From contig OY740772.1 in the NCBI GenBank assembly GCA_963513935.1, positions 106,613,797 through 106,677,796 on the forward strand: a DNA stretch of 64,000 bases, written 5' to 3'. The position numbers and the translations under genes are program-made. Origin of the DNA: Aphrophora alni. Its lineage: Eukaryota > Arthropoda > Insecta > Hemiptera > Aphrophoridae. The notes beneath the pieces are model-generated. The model did no database searches and was not told the origin of the DNA. It saw only the letters and a list, made by a program, of their open reading frames with translations. Positions 1-10,103 of the stretch are shown piece by piece; position 1 is the first letter of the stretch, and every line of letters starts with the position of its first letter.

Positions 1-83
1 TTTAACATAGCATCTTTAAGGTATCGCACATTTGATTGGTAGGTAATAAGCAAACAGTATTTGATGGCAAAGTATTTAGAAAG

Positions 84-575
84 TTACAAAGTTAAGATAT
101 TTCCACTTAAAAGTTTAAATACATGATTACGCATTAAGGAATATGTATAAGTAATATTTTGCGGATCATAACCAAATACTAATGAAGTGGCAAATGCTAT
201 CGCGAAAACGCCACAATCAACTCCATTAAGTTGCTGGGCTACAGAAGGAAATATAATCTTTTTCATTTTTGTTAAAATAAAATGGATAAAGCTTTTTCAA
301 AAAAAAATTTAAAATCTGCATCTAATGTATCAGATTTTGAAGAATCATAAATATATAATAACTTACCATCGTAATAGCTACATAACCAATGTTCAGAATT
401 AGAAAACAAAATTTGAATATTTTTTTCACCCTCAGCCATTGGTTTGATTTTTGAAAGAACTTGAAGGCTTCCGGTATGTTGAGGCTTGTAAATAGTAAAC
501 CGTAAAAGTAGGTTATGAAATCTTTCAATATGATAATCATTTAGACGTCCTCCATTTTTTATGATATCATAATCA
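84..575 (-). pseudogene. Ulp1/C48-type cysteine peptidase-like copy 2, frameshifted
   Basis: This is a second tandem copy of the same peptidase-like module, directly downstream of copy 1 on the minus strand. Its N-terminal half (about 575 to 272) reads LNDYHIERFHNLL, then SEHWLCSYYDG and LLYIYDSS (catalytic His and Asp). Its C-terminal half (266 to 84) reads QQLNGVDCGVFAIAFAT (catalytic Gln and Cys). The halves are in different frames, so a frameshift separates His/Asp from Gln/Cys around 270-300. The Cys box is closer to consensus than in copy 1. The sequence runs towards the window edge, so the array may continue to the left. No Met-initiated full-length frame exists, and it is best treated as a pseudogene. 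Confidence 0.6.
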
Positions 576-639
576 CAATTGATCATTGAATATTGAAGAT
601 TCCAAGAAGTAATTTGAATAAAATGAAAAGGAAAGTTTT

Positions 640-1145
640 TTATAGAACGCTCTCTAAATATACGTAAGAGAAATTGTCGCAAATAATTATTATCACAGTT
701 ATATCGCACATAATCTGGTCTAATACCATGTACAAGAGATGTCGCAAAAGCAATTGCGAATATACCACAATCACACTCACTCTGAAGTTGAACTTCAGGC
801 CACTTTATAGTCTTTCCAGATTGAAAATAAAATGGGTATAATTTTAGCAAAACTAATCTATAAGTGACTATGATCTTTCTTTTCATTTAATGAGTCATAA
901 ATATAAATAGTTTCAGTGTCAAAAAAACTGCACACAAAGTGACCTGTGAGCATGTCATCATCTGTTAAAGGCCAAAATAAAATTTGAATTATAGATCTAT
1001 CAGGAGAAGCGGGAGTAATCATATCATAAATTTGTTATTCTTCCATTCCTAAGAAATCAATATTAAACATTCTTTTATTAAATCGCTGAAGCGCTGTATA
1101 TGTTCTACACCTAAATATGCATCTTTGTTAATAATTACGTTCAAA
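640..1145 (-). pseudogene. Ulp1/C48-type cysteine peptidase-like copy 1, decayed
   Basis: Both halves of a C48 (Ulp1/adenain-like) peptidase fold are readable on the minus strand, but not in one frame. The N-terminal half (about 1145 down to 870) has a helix-like segment reading VEHIQRFSDLI and then GHFVCSFFD and IYIYDS, which supply the catalytic His and Asp. The C-terminal half (886 to about 640) has Q-x(5)-CDCGIFAIAFAT, the oxyanion Gln and nucleophile Cys. A stop codon lies just after the first helix, and the two halves overlap in different frames near 880, so no functional protein is encoded. C48 proteases cleave SUMO or viral and transposon polyproteins. Such modules occur in host genes and in several DNA transposons, and no other transposon gene is visible here to decide between these. 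Family assignment rests on the His-Asp-Gln-Cys order. Confidence 0.6.
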
Positions 1146-1761
1146 ATCTTCGTCACCAAAATCAAAAGCCATGCTAAAAATTTCTGTAGTCTTGTTTACT
1201 TTTTTTTTCTTTCACAAAAATAATATTTCTTTTCGTAAGTATAGTATAATAAGTAAGTTTCGAATAAATTCTTATTTCTTTTTGTGCAATATATATTTTT
1301 TCTTTTTAATGATAATTATATTTAATTTCATACTTTTATACTTTTATACAATTTGATACTTGCGTTAAGTCTAAATAGAATACCGAAAATTTCAAAAACT
1401 ACCAAGATGTTAATTATTTCTTCCTGTCGCCCATATAAAAAGGTACCTGTGAAGATAAAATAAAAATGGTCGATAAAATACGTAAATTCTCGGGTGGGGA
1501 TAAGTAAGGTAAACTACTGGTTTTCTTGTAGAAGTATATACATGCTAGAAAAAGTAATTTGTAGAATTGTGGGGTCCATTGTGTGGTGATTACACCGACA
1601 ATGGGTGATGCGCGCGCAGATAGCCCCGACGAAACGGATGGACTATTATTTATTTAATAACTATTTATTATTTCGGAAGTTGTATAAATGTAAAGTTATT
1701 TAAAGTCAGTTTAGTATTTCAATATATTTTTGAAAAGATTTGACCTTCGATAAGAATAGTG
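1146..1761. other. AT-rich stretch, no gene recognised
   Basis: Low-complexity T-rich sequence gives a 61-codon Phe/Ile-rich open frame at 1171-1356 that looks compositional rather than coding. The rest shows no domain, repeat or RNA signature that I can support. Confidence 0.5.
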
Positions 1762-1769
1762 TTTTAGAT

Positions 1770-2043
1770 CATGGGCGTCATCACCAGTTCATTATTGGGG
1801 GGGACATATGCCGGGGGTCTGGGGGTATGAAATTTTTTTAAATTAAACTTCTCAAAACATCGTTTTTATGCATTTATTTATGCGTTTGTAACAGAAATTT
1901 AATGTTAAAAACCCTAGTAAAGACAACGCCCGATGTTTACCTTTTAAGGTTTTAAGTAAATCATTCGTTTTTAGCAAACATAATTTTACATCTCAAATAT
2001 TGGGGGGACGCGTCCCCCCCCACCCCCGGCGATGACGCCCATG
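1770..2043. mobile_element. hAT-like MITE, 274 bp
   Basis: The element starts and ends with a perfect 13-bp terminal inverted repeat, CATGGGCGTCATC (1770-1782) and its reverse complement (2031-2043). It is flanked by a perfect 8-bp target-site duplication TTTTAGAT at 1762-1769 and 2044-2051. An 8-bp duplication is typical of hAT transposases. The interior has no coding capacity. Just inside the TIRs, G-runs (1797-1803) and C/G-runs (about 2001-2030) form an extended imperfect inverted repeat. It is therefore a non-autonomous, transposase-dependent MITE. The intact TSD suggests a fairly recent insertion. The superfamily call rests only on TSD length. Confidence 0.8.
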
Positions 2044-2051
2044 TTTTAGAT

Positions 2052-2348
2052 TGTCAATCAATCGCTTATCAGCAGATAAGATGTATGGCAGGATGCTAAC
2101 AGACATAAATATCTCTTGGCTCTAAGCCAAAGAAAATACGATCAACTAATTCTAATCTTTCTGCTGCCTAATTTAAAGTAATGATTACGTTCTGATTATT
2201 CAACTAAAATCACTTGCATTTATTTTTTATATTTATAGCCATGTATGTATAATATTTGAATTATGTATGTCTATATATGTATTCACAGGTATTTCGGCAT
2301 AACTTTACGACAAAAACTTGTAATATTTAACCAAACGACTTTTTAACC
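2052..2348. other. AT-rich spacer
   Basis: This is short AT-rich sequence between the MITE and the non-LTR insertion. I see no gene, RNA or repeat structure in it. Confidence 0.5.
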
Positions 2349-2359
2349 AAACCGAGCTT

Positions 2360-2969
2360 TTTTTTTATTCCGTTCTGGGCTGTGAAAGTCACCTTCAGAG
2401 GCCTCACCGGCGTCGACCTAAAGATCTTTTGCCGCCCCAATTTCCTTCCTACACCCAACTAGTGATACCCGTCATCCTTATGAAGGAACAGATACTACCA
2501 ATAGGGTTGTCTAGGATGGTTTCCATCTCCTTCCCCGGAGGGCCTAGAGAGTATAGCCTGGCTCGTCCTAACGCCTAATACTCTAAAAGAATGTGTTCTG
2601 CAGACTCTTCAGCCAAACCACATTTCCTGCAAGTATTGTCTGCAGCAATCCCTATCCTGTGTAGATGTTTTCTGAGGTGATAGTGGCTCGTTAAAAGAGC
2701 CCAACCACCCACCTCATGTTATCCCTTCTGAGAGAGATGAGTTGTTCAGCATGTTTCTTGCTTGGTCTAAATAACCTTTTTGCAAGTCTACTAGTGGTTG
2801 AATTCGTCCAGGCCCTATTCATCCCCTCCCGTATGCACGTATCAACCGCTGCTCTGGCATGTCCATAGGAGATCCCAAACACCGGTTCCGGGCCCAGGAA
2901 AGGGGATTCTGAACCTGACCTGGCTAATTCATCTGCTCTCTCATTACCATCAATACCTGAGTGGTCAGG
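2360..2969 (-). mobile_element. 5'-truncated non-LTR (LINE) retrotransposon
   Basis: Minus-strand translation begins inside an RNase H domain, with the motif HSGIDGNERADELA followed by the usual C-terminal tail LLTSHYHLRKHLHRIGI and a Cys-rich segment C-R-K-C-G...AEHILLE. This arrangement is typical of the RNase H-containing I/Jockey/R1 groups. The frame is broken once near 2690, and a stop follows HILLEY. The copy ends in an A-tail (the T-run at 2360-2367 on the plus strand), with an AATAAA-like signal inside it. It is flanked by an 11-bp direct repeat AAACCGAGCTT at 2349-2359 and 2970-2980. The 5' truncation, A-tail and TSD together are the signature of target-primed reverse transcription. 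Confidence 0.85.
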
Positions 2970-2980
2970 AAACCGAGCTT

Positions 2981-4120
2981 ACTATTTTGATGAAATTATT
3001 TTTATTTTTCATTATTAAGAAATTATACCTCGACTAATTACAACCGACACTTTTTTTATTAGCATACCTTCTTTCTTCGGCGACTTACCCGAATTAACGC
3101 TGAATCCAAAATACGTTTACTAAATTTTGAACAAAATTAATTTGTTTTTCCCCAAAAATTATAATTGTAATTCCAAATTAAATTATAACGTTACGCATCT
3201 CTTTTATTTCTACTTAGGGTATCCCACTTAATTACTGACCTAGACTGTGTCGCTCGAGGTCAGATTATGATTTCCTTCTTTCATTTTGATTTGACCAGCA
3301 TGTCAATTTTACGGTGGGAGACCTATCCCGGAGGGCCCACCCTTAATATGTAACGGGAAATTAGGGGAACCTCGGGACTCACAGTCCCAAGACTGAAATC
3401 CCAAAATTGAAGACAATATTATGTATTTTTATATATATGTTAGCCATATGGTGAGAATCGAAGATGCGTGCGCACACATACTCGCATCCAGCGTTAATAC
3501 GGGAAGCGTCGCCTGAATTTTTTGGCTGAAGAAAAAAAAAACTTTTTGTCGGTAAACCGTCGAATCAGAACTTTAACTTAATATAACTTAATAACTAGCA
3601 ATTATAAGTGAAATATTATTCTTTTAATGATAAACTTAAACGTTTTTCTTACATCTTATAAGTTCAAGGGGCTTTTTGAATTTAAAAACAGTAATAAACT
3701 AGAAAACTCGCGTAAAATTCAATGTATATAAGGGTGGTGGTTCGCCGGCCATACTTACATCTGGCGGCTATTGCCGCCCTCAATTATGATGTTTTACGAT
3801 TACGATGAGAATTTTTAGACTACGATGAGATCTAGTTCATAATAATAGGTCATTAGAAGAGTGTAGATCAATATGTAAACTGAACACCTCTACAATAAGA
3901 ATATTACTTCCTTATTTTTTTATAGTCATTCTGTTCAATATGATGCGGTATTGTTAATTGTTAGTGTGAAATACATGAAAAATGTATAGTGCAGCCCGGA
4001 GTTTACACGCGAAAGACAGAAGTGACGGGGGGGGGGGAGGTCAGTCAAAATAACAAACACCTCCAAAAAAAAAAACACGCGCGAACATCGATCTCTCAAA
4101 AAGTCGTAAATATGTCTAAT
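2981..4120. other. Intergenic stretch without recognisable gene
   Basis: No domain or RNA gene is recognised. Small structures include a perfect 6-bp hairpin GGCGGC-TATT-GCCGCC at 3763-3778, an imperfect GTGGG...CCCAC hairpin around 3313-3343, and a G-run at 4027-4037. Open frames here are short and compositional. Confidence 0.5.
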
Positions 4121-4350
4121 GTATAAACCAGGCATTTGTAAGGTCGCAATAGTGGTATCTTTATATCAAGCACCCAAAATGCTGCGAATGCGTTAAAGTA
4201 TAAACCAGGCACTGGAAAGGTCGCAATAGTGGTATCTTTATATCAAGCCCCCAAAATGACGCAAATGCATTTAAAATATAAGCCAGGCACTGGAAAGGTG
4301 GTAATTGTATACACGGTATAACTTTTATACTCAGGCACCCAAAGGGTGGC
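4121..4350. repeat. About 78-bp tandem repeat, near three units
   Basis: Units begin at 4121, 4198 and 4276 (spacings 77 and 78 bp) with the shared start GTATAAACCAGGCA or a variant. The first two share most of their length, including AGGTCGCAATAGTGGTATC. The third diverges after about 35 bp. No coding potential is seen. Confidence 0.75.
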
Positions 4351-4411
4351 CGTTATGTCTGATCGTATAACCGCTCCAAGGTCAGGAATCGCCAGGCACT
4401 CAAAAGGTCTT

Positions 4412-4418
<7 letters not shown>

Positions 4419-4454
<36 letters not shown>

Positions 4455-4466
4455 GTATATATATAT
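4419..4466. repeat. (TA)n microsatellite
   Basis: This is an alternating TA run, interrupted once by CCG near 4453-4455, directly downstream of the 78-bp repeat. Confidence 0.9.
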
Positions 4467-4469
4467 TTG

Positions 4470-4982
4470 TTATATTGTATTGTGTGATTGTGTGATTGTG
4501 GATGTGTGATTGACTAGTGCAGAAATGTGAACTGTATTTAAAGTTATTTAAGTTATTGTAGTTATTATAAATTTGATTTTTTGTGGACTCTTGCTGTGCG
4601 AATTGTGTTTGTCGGCAGCAATAGAAATAAATAATAATAATAATCCGGGATGTATTTTGCTAGTGAAGCAATTAATTTTATATACCATACTTGACACTTT
4701 GTGTGTTTGTAATTTTTAATATATGGAATGACTTTTTTTTAATTAAGATAAATTATTCTAATAAGTCATGCAAAATTTGTTATTTGTTCAAATGTTATTT
4801 ATTTTGTTAAATATTTCTCTATTTTATTGTTTATACATTCTCTGATACAACTATTTGTATAAAAGAAATAATGTGTTGTGTGTTTTGTAATGCGTTTTAT
4901 GTATTGATGTAAAGGTTTAGACTTGTTGTATGCAATTGTATTGTCAACTACAACCAAATAAATGAAATGAAAAAAAAAAAAA
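4470..4982 (+). mobile_element. Possible retroposed 3' end with poly(A) tail
   Basis: An AATAAA signal at 4957-4962 is followed seven bases later by a 13-A run (4970-4982) that ends exactly where the satellite begins. The preceding 500 bp is AT-rich and non-coding, as in a 3' UTR. This looks like the 3' end of a polyadenylated retroposed sequence (LINE or mRNA-derived). I find no coding motif and no TSD, so both the 5' limit and the identity are uncertain. Confidence 0.35.
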
Positions 4983-7900
4983 TCACATGTCAGTCTGTAC
5001 AGTATTGTAGTGGTGTTTCCCACTGCCTGCCACTACCTGCATCTATTACAGCATTGTCATACTATAGTTGTACAAGTTGAGTTCAGTTGTTCTTTAAGAG
5101 TCAGCATCAGATGTCAGTCTGTACAGTATTGTAGTGGTGTTTCCCACCATCTGCATCTATTACATACAGCATTGTCATACTATAGTTGTATAAGTTGAGT
5201 TCAGTTGTTCTTTAAGAGTCAGCATCATTTGTCAGTCTGTACAGTATTGTAGTGGTGTTTCCCACCATCTGCATCTATTACAGCATTGTCATACTATAGT
5301 TGTATAAGTTGAGTTCCGTTGTTCTTTAAGAGTCAGCATCGTTTGTCAGTCTGTACAGTATTGTAGTGGTGTTTCCCACCATCTGCATCTATTACAGCAT
5401 TGTCATACTATAGTTGTATAAGTTGAGTTCAGTTTTTCTTTAAGAGTCAGCATCATTTGTCAGTCTGTACAGTATTGTAGTGGTGTTTCGCACCATCTGC
5501 ATCTATTACAGCATTGTCATACTATAGTTGTATAAGTTGAGTTCAGTTGTTCTTTAAGAGTCAGCATCATTTGTCAGTCTGTACAGTATTGCAGTGGTGT
5601 TTCCCACTGTCTGCCACTACCTGCATCTATTATGGCATTGTCATACTATAGCTGTATCAGTTGAGTTCAGTTGTTCTTTAAGAGTCAGCATCATTTGTCA
5701 GTCTGTACAGTATTGTAGTGGTGTTTCCCACCATCTGCATCTATTACAGCATTGTCATACTATAGTTGTATAAGTTGAGTTCAGTTGTTCTTTAAGAGTC
5801 AGCATCAGATGTCAGTCTGTACAGTATTGTAGTGGTGTTTCCCACCATCTGCATCTATTACAGCATTGTCATACTATAGCTGTATCAGTTGAGTTCAGTT
5901 GTTCTTTAAGAGTCAGCATCATTTGTCAGTCTGTACAGTATTGTAGTGGTGTTTCCCACTGTCTGCATCTATTACAGCATTGTCATACTATAGCTGTATC
6001 AGTTGAGTTCAGTTGTTCTTTAAGAGTCAGCATCATTTGTCAGTCTGTACAGTATTGCAGTGGTGTTTCCCACTGTCTGCCACTACCTGCATCTATTATG
6101 GCATTGTCATACTATAGTTGTATAAGTTGAGTTCAGTTGTTCTTTAAGAGTCAGCATCAGATGTCAGTCTGTACAGTATTGTAGTGGTGTTTCCCACCAT
6201 CTGCATCTATTACATACAGCATTGTCATACTATAGTTGTATCAGTTGAGTTCAGTTGTTCTTTAAGAGTCAGCATCATTTGTCAGTCTGTACAGTATTGT
6301 AGTGGTGTTTCCCACCATCTGCATCTATTACAGCATTGTCATACTATAGTTGTATCAGTTGAGTTCAGTTGTTCTTTAAGAGTCAGCATCACATGTCAGT
6401 CTGTACAGTATTGTAGTGGTGTTTCCCACCATCTGCATCTATTACAGCATTGTCATACTATAGCTGTATCAGTTGAGTTCAGTTGTTCTTTAAGAGTCAG
6501 CATCATTTGTCAGTCTGTACAGTATTGTAGTGGTGTTTCCCACTGTCTGCATCTATTACAGCATTGTCATACTATAGTTGTATAAGTTGAGTTCAGTTGT
6601 TCTTTAAGAGTCAGCATCATTTGTCAGTCTGTACAGTATTGTAGTGGTGTTTCCCACTGTCTGCATCTATTACAGCATTGTTATACTATAGCTGTATCAG
6701 TTGAGTTCAGTTGTTCTTTAAGAGTCAGCATCATTTGTCAGTCTGTACAGTATTGTAGTGGTGTTTCCCACTGTCTGCATCTATTACAGCATTGTCATAC
6801 TATAGCTGTATCAGTTGAGTTCAGTTGTTCTTTAAGAGTCAGCATCATTTGTCAGTCTGTACAGTATTGTAGTGGTGTTTCCCACTGTCTGCCACTACCT
6901 GCATCTATTATGGCATTGTCATACTATAGTTGTATAAGTTGAGTTCAGTTGTTCTTTAAGAGTCAGCATAATTTGTCAGTCTGTACAGTATTGTAGTGGT
7001 GTTTCCCACTGTCTGCCACTAACTGCATCTATTATGGCATTGTCATAGTTGTATAAGTTGAGTTCAGTTGTTCTTTAAGAGTCAGCATCAGATGTCAGTC
7101 TGTACAGTATTGTAGTGGTGTTTCCCACTGTCTGCATCTATTACAGCATTGTCATACTATAGTTGTATCAGTTGAGTTCAGTTGTTCTTAAAGAGTCAGC
7201 ATCATTTGTCAGTCTGTACAGTATTGTAGTGGTGTTTCCCACCATCTGCATCTATTACAGCATTGTCATACTATAGCTGTATCAGTTGAGTTCAGTTGTT
7301 CTTAAAGAGTCAGCATCATTTGTCAGTCTGTACAGTATTGTAGTGGTGTTTCCCACTGTCTCCCACTACCTGCATCTATTATGGCATTGTCATACTATAG
7401 CTGTATCAGTTGAGTTCAGTTGTTCTTTAAGAGTCAGCATCATTTGTCAGTCTGTACAGTATTGTAGTGGTGTTTCCCACCATCTGCATCTATTACAGCA
7501 TTGTCATACTATAGTTGTATAAGTTGAGTTCAGTTGTTCTTTAAGAGTCAGCATCAGATGTCAGTCTGTACAGTATTGTAGTGGTGTTTCCCACCATCTG
7601 CATCTATTACAGCATTGTCATACTATAGCTGTATCAGTTGAGTTCAGTTGTTCTTTAAGAGTCAGCATCATTTGTCAGTCTGTACAGTATTGCAGTGGTG
7701 TTTCCCACTGTCTGCCACTACCTGCATCTATTATGGCATTGTCATACTATAGTTGTATAAGTTGAGTTCAGTTGTTCTTTAAGAGTCAGCATCAGATGTC
7801 AGTCTGTACAGTATTGTAGTGGTGTTTCCCACTGTCTGCATCTATTACAGCATTGTCATACTATAGCTGTATCAGTTGAGTTCAGTTGTTCTTTAAGAGT

Positions 7901-8036
7901 CAGCATCATTTGTCAGTCTGTACAGTATTGCAGTGGTGTTTCCCACTGTCTGCCACTACCTGCATCTATTATGGCATTGTCATACTATAGTTGTATAAGT
8001 TGAGTTCAGTTGTTCTTTAAGAGTCAGCATCAGATG
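4983..8036 (+). repeat. Satellite array, block 1 (114/118/124-bp monomers)
   Basis: About 26 head-to-tail monomers, each containing GTCAGTCTGTACAGTATTG. Spacings between this anchor are mainly 114 bp (5231, 5345, 5459, 5573), 118 bp (5113 to 5231) and 124 bp (5573 to 5697). The 124-bp form has a 10-bp expansion, CTGTCTGCCACTACCTGC for CCATCTGC. The 118-bp form has a 4-bp expansion, ATTACATACAGC. A shorter form lacks the ACTAT after GTCAT (about 7041). Monomer order repeats as a higher-order unit of about 2 kb that starts with a 118-bp monomer (5109, 6159). The 114-bp form is a multiple of three, so spurious open frames run across monomers. Confidence 0.97.
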
Positions 8037-8286
8037 TGTTATAACTTCAGAAATATGTATTATGATTTTGGTAGCACTGATATCCGGTGCAGATTTATTC
8101 GTGTAACATGGTGGGACCAGATTGTCCTTACATTATGTGATAGCTAAGTTCTTTATAGTTTATGTTTAAAATGTATAGTGTTAGACCTATACAAGAGGTA
8201 TTGATATTATTATTATTATGTGGTTTACATTAAATAGTTACACCAGACTGTGTATCTTATTTATTGTAGTATGCAAAAACCCAACA
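8037..8286. mobile_element. Solo LTR 1 inside satellite
   Basis: A 250-bp non-satellite insert begins TGTTATAAC and ends CCCAACA, giving TG...CA with inverted TGTT/AACA ends. It is flanked by a 5-bp direct repeat AGATG at 8032-8036 and 8287-8291. Joining the flanks regenerates an ordinary satellite monomer (...CATCAGATGTCAG...). Termini, TSD and length fit a solitary LTR of a short-LTR retrotransposon such as copia or a TRIM. There is no internal domain. The same insert with the same flanks occurs twice more. Confidence 0.75.
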
Positions 8287-10103
8287 AGATGTCAGTCTGT
8301 ACAGTATTGTAGTGGTGTTTCCCACCATCTGCATCTATTACATACAGCATTGTCATACTATAGTTGTATCAGTTGAGTTCAGTTGTTCTTTAAGAGTCAG
8401 CATCATTTGTCAGTCTGTACAGTATTGTAGTGGTGTTTCCCACCATCTGCATCTATTACAGCATTGTCATACTATAGTTGTATAAGTTGAGTTCAGTTGT
8501 TCTTTAAGAGTCAGCATCAGATGTCAGTCTGTACAGTATTGTAGTGGTGTTTCCCACCATCTGCATCTATTACAGCATTGTCATACTATAGTTGTATCAG
8601 TTGAGTTCAGTTGTTCTTTAAGAGTCAGCATCACATGTCAGTCTGTACAGTATTGTAGTGGTGTTTCCCACCATCTGCATCTATTACAGCATTGTCATAC
8701 TATAGCTGTATCAGTTGAGTTCAGTTGTTCTTTAAGAGTCAGCATCATTTGTCAGTCTGTACAGTATTGTAGTGGTGTTTCCCACTGTCTGCATCTATTA
8801 CAGCATTGTCATACTATAGTTGTATAAGTTGAGTTCAGTTGTTCTTTAAGAGTCAGCATCATTTGTCAGTCTGTACAGTATTGTAGTGGTGTTTCCCACT
8901 GTCTGCATCTATTACAGCATTGTCATACTATAGCTGTATCAGTTGAGTTCAGTTGTTCTTTAAGAGTCAGCATCATTTGTCAGTCTGTACAGTATTGTAG
9001 TGGTGTTTCCCACTGTCTGCATCTATTACAGCATTGTCATACTATAGCTGTATCAGTTGAGTTCAGTTGTTCTTTAAGAGTCAGCATCATTTGTCAGTCT
9101 GTACAGTATTGTAGTGGTGTTTCCCACTGTCTGCCACTACCTGCATCTATTATGGCATTGTCATACTATAGTTGTATAAGTTGAGTTCAGTTGTTCTTTA
9201 AGAGTCAGCATCATTTGTCAGTCTGTACAGTATTGTAGTGGTGTTTCCCACTGTCTGCCACTACCTGCTTCTATTATGGCATTGTCATAGTTGTATAAGT
9301 TGAGTTCAGTTGTTCTTTAAGAGTCAGCATCAGATGTCAGTCTGTACAGTATTGTAGTGGTGTTTCCCACTGTCTGCATCTATTACAGCATTGTCATACT
9401 ATAGTTGTATCAGTTGAGTTCAGTTGTTCTTAAAGAGTCAGCATCATTTGTCAGTCTGTACAGTATTGTAGTGGTGTTTCCCACCATCTGCATCTATTAC
9501 AGCATTGTCATACTATAGCTGTATCAGTTGAGTTCAGTTGTTCTTAAAGAGTCAGCATCATTTGTCAGTCTGTACAGTATTGTAGTGGTGTTTCCCACTG
9601 TCTCCCACTACCTGCATCTATTATGGCATTGTCATACTATAGCTGTATCAGTTGAGTTCAGTTGTTCTTTAAAAGTCAGCATCATTTGTCAGTCTGTACA
9701 GTATTGTAGTGGTGTTTCCCACTGTCTGCCACTACCTGCATCTATTATGGCATTGTCATACTATAGTTGTATCAGTTGAGTTCAGTTGTTCTTTAAGAGT
9801 CAGCATCATTTGTCAGTCTGTACAGTATTGTAGTGGTGTTTCCCACCATCTGCATCTATTACAGCATTGTCATACTATAGTTGTATAAGTTGAGTTCAGA
9901 TGTTCTTTAAGAGTCAGCATCATTTGTCAGTCTGTACAGTATTGTAGTGGTGTTTCCCACCATCTGCATCTATTACAGCATTGTCATACTATGTTTGTAT
10001 AAGTTGAGTTCAGTTGTTCTTTAAGAGTCAGCATCATTTGTCAGTCTGTACAGTATTGTAGTGGTGTTTCCCACTGTCTACATCTATTACAGCATTGTCA
10101 TAC
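8287..10103 (+). repeat. Satellite array, block 2
   Basis: About 15 monomers of the same family as block 1. It starts with a 118-bp monomer directly after the solo LTR and ends mid-monomer at the 5' TSD (ATAC, 10100-10103) of element A copy 1. It matches block 5 from 24374 onward at a constant offset of 16,087 bp, including a rare CTGTCTACATC variant just before the insertion site. Confidence 0.95.

Noticed and set aside
1171..1356. 61-codon Phe/Ile-rich plus-strand frame
   Set aside because: It is a product of T-rich low-complexity DNA with no homologous pattern.
4983..10103. CRISPR-like appearance of regularly spaced repeats
   Set aside because: Units are contiguous near-identical monomers with no unique spacers, in a eukaryotic context. 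This is a satellite.
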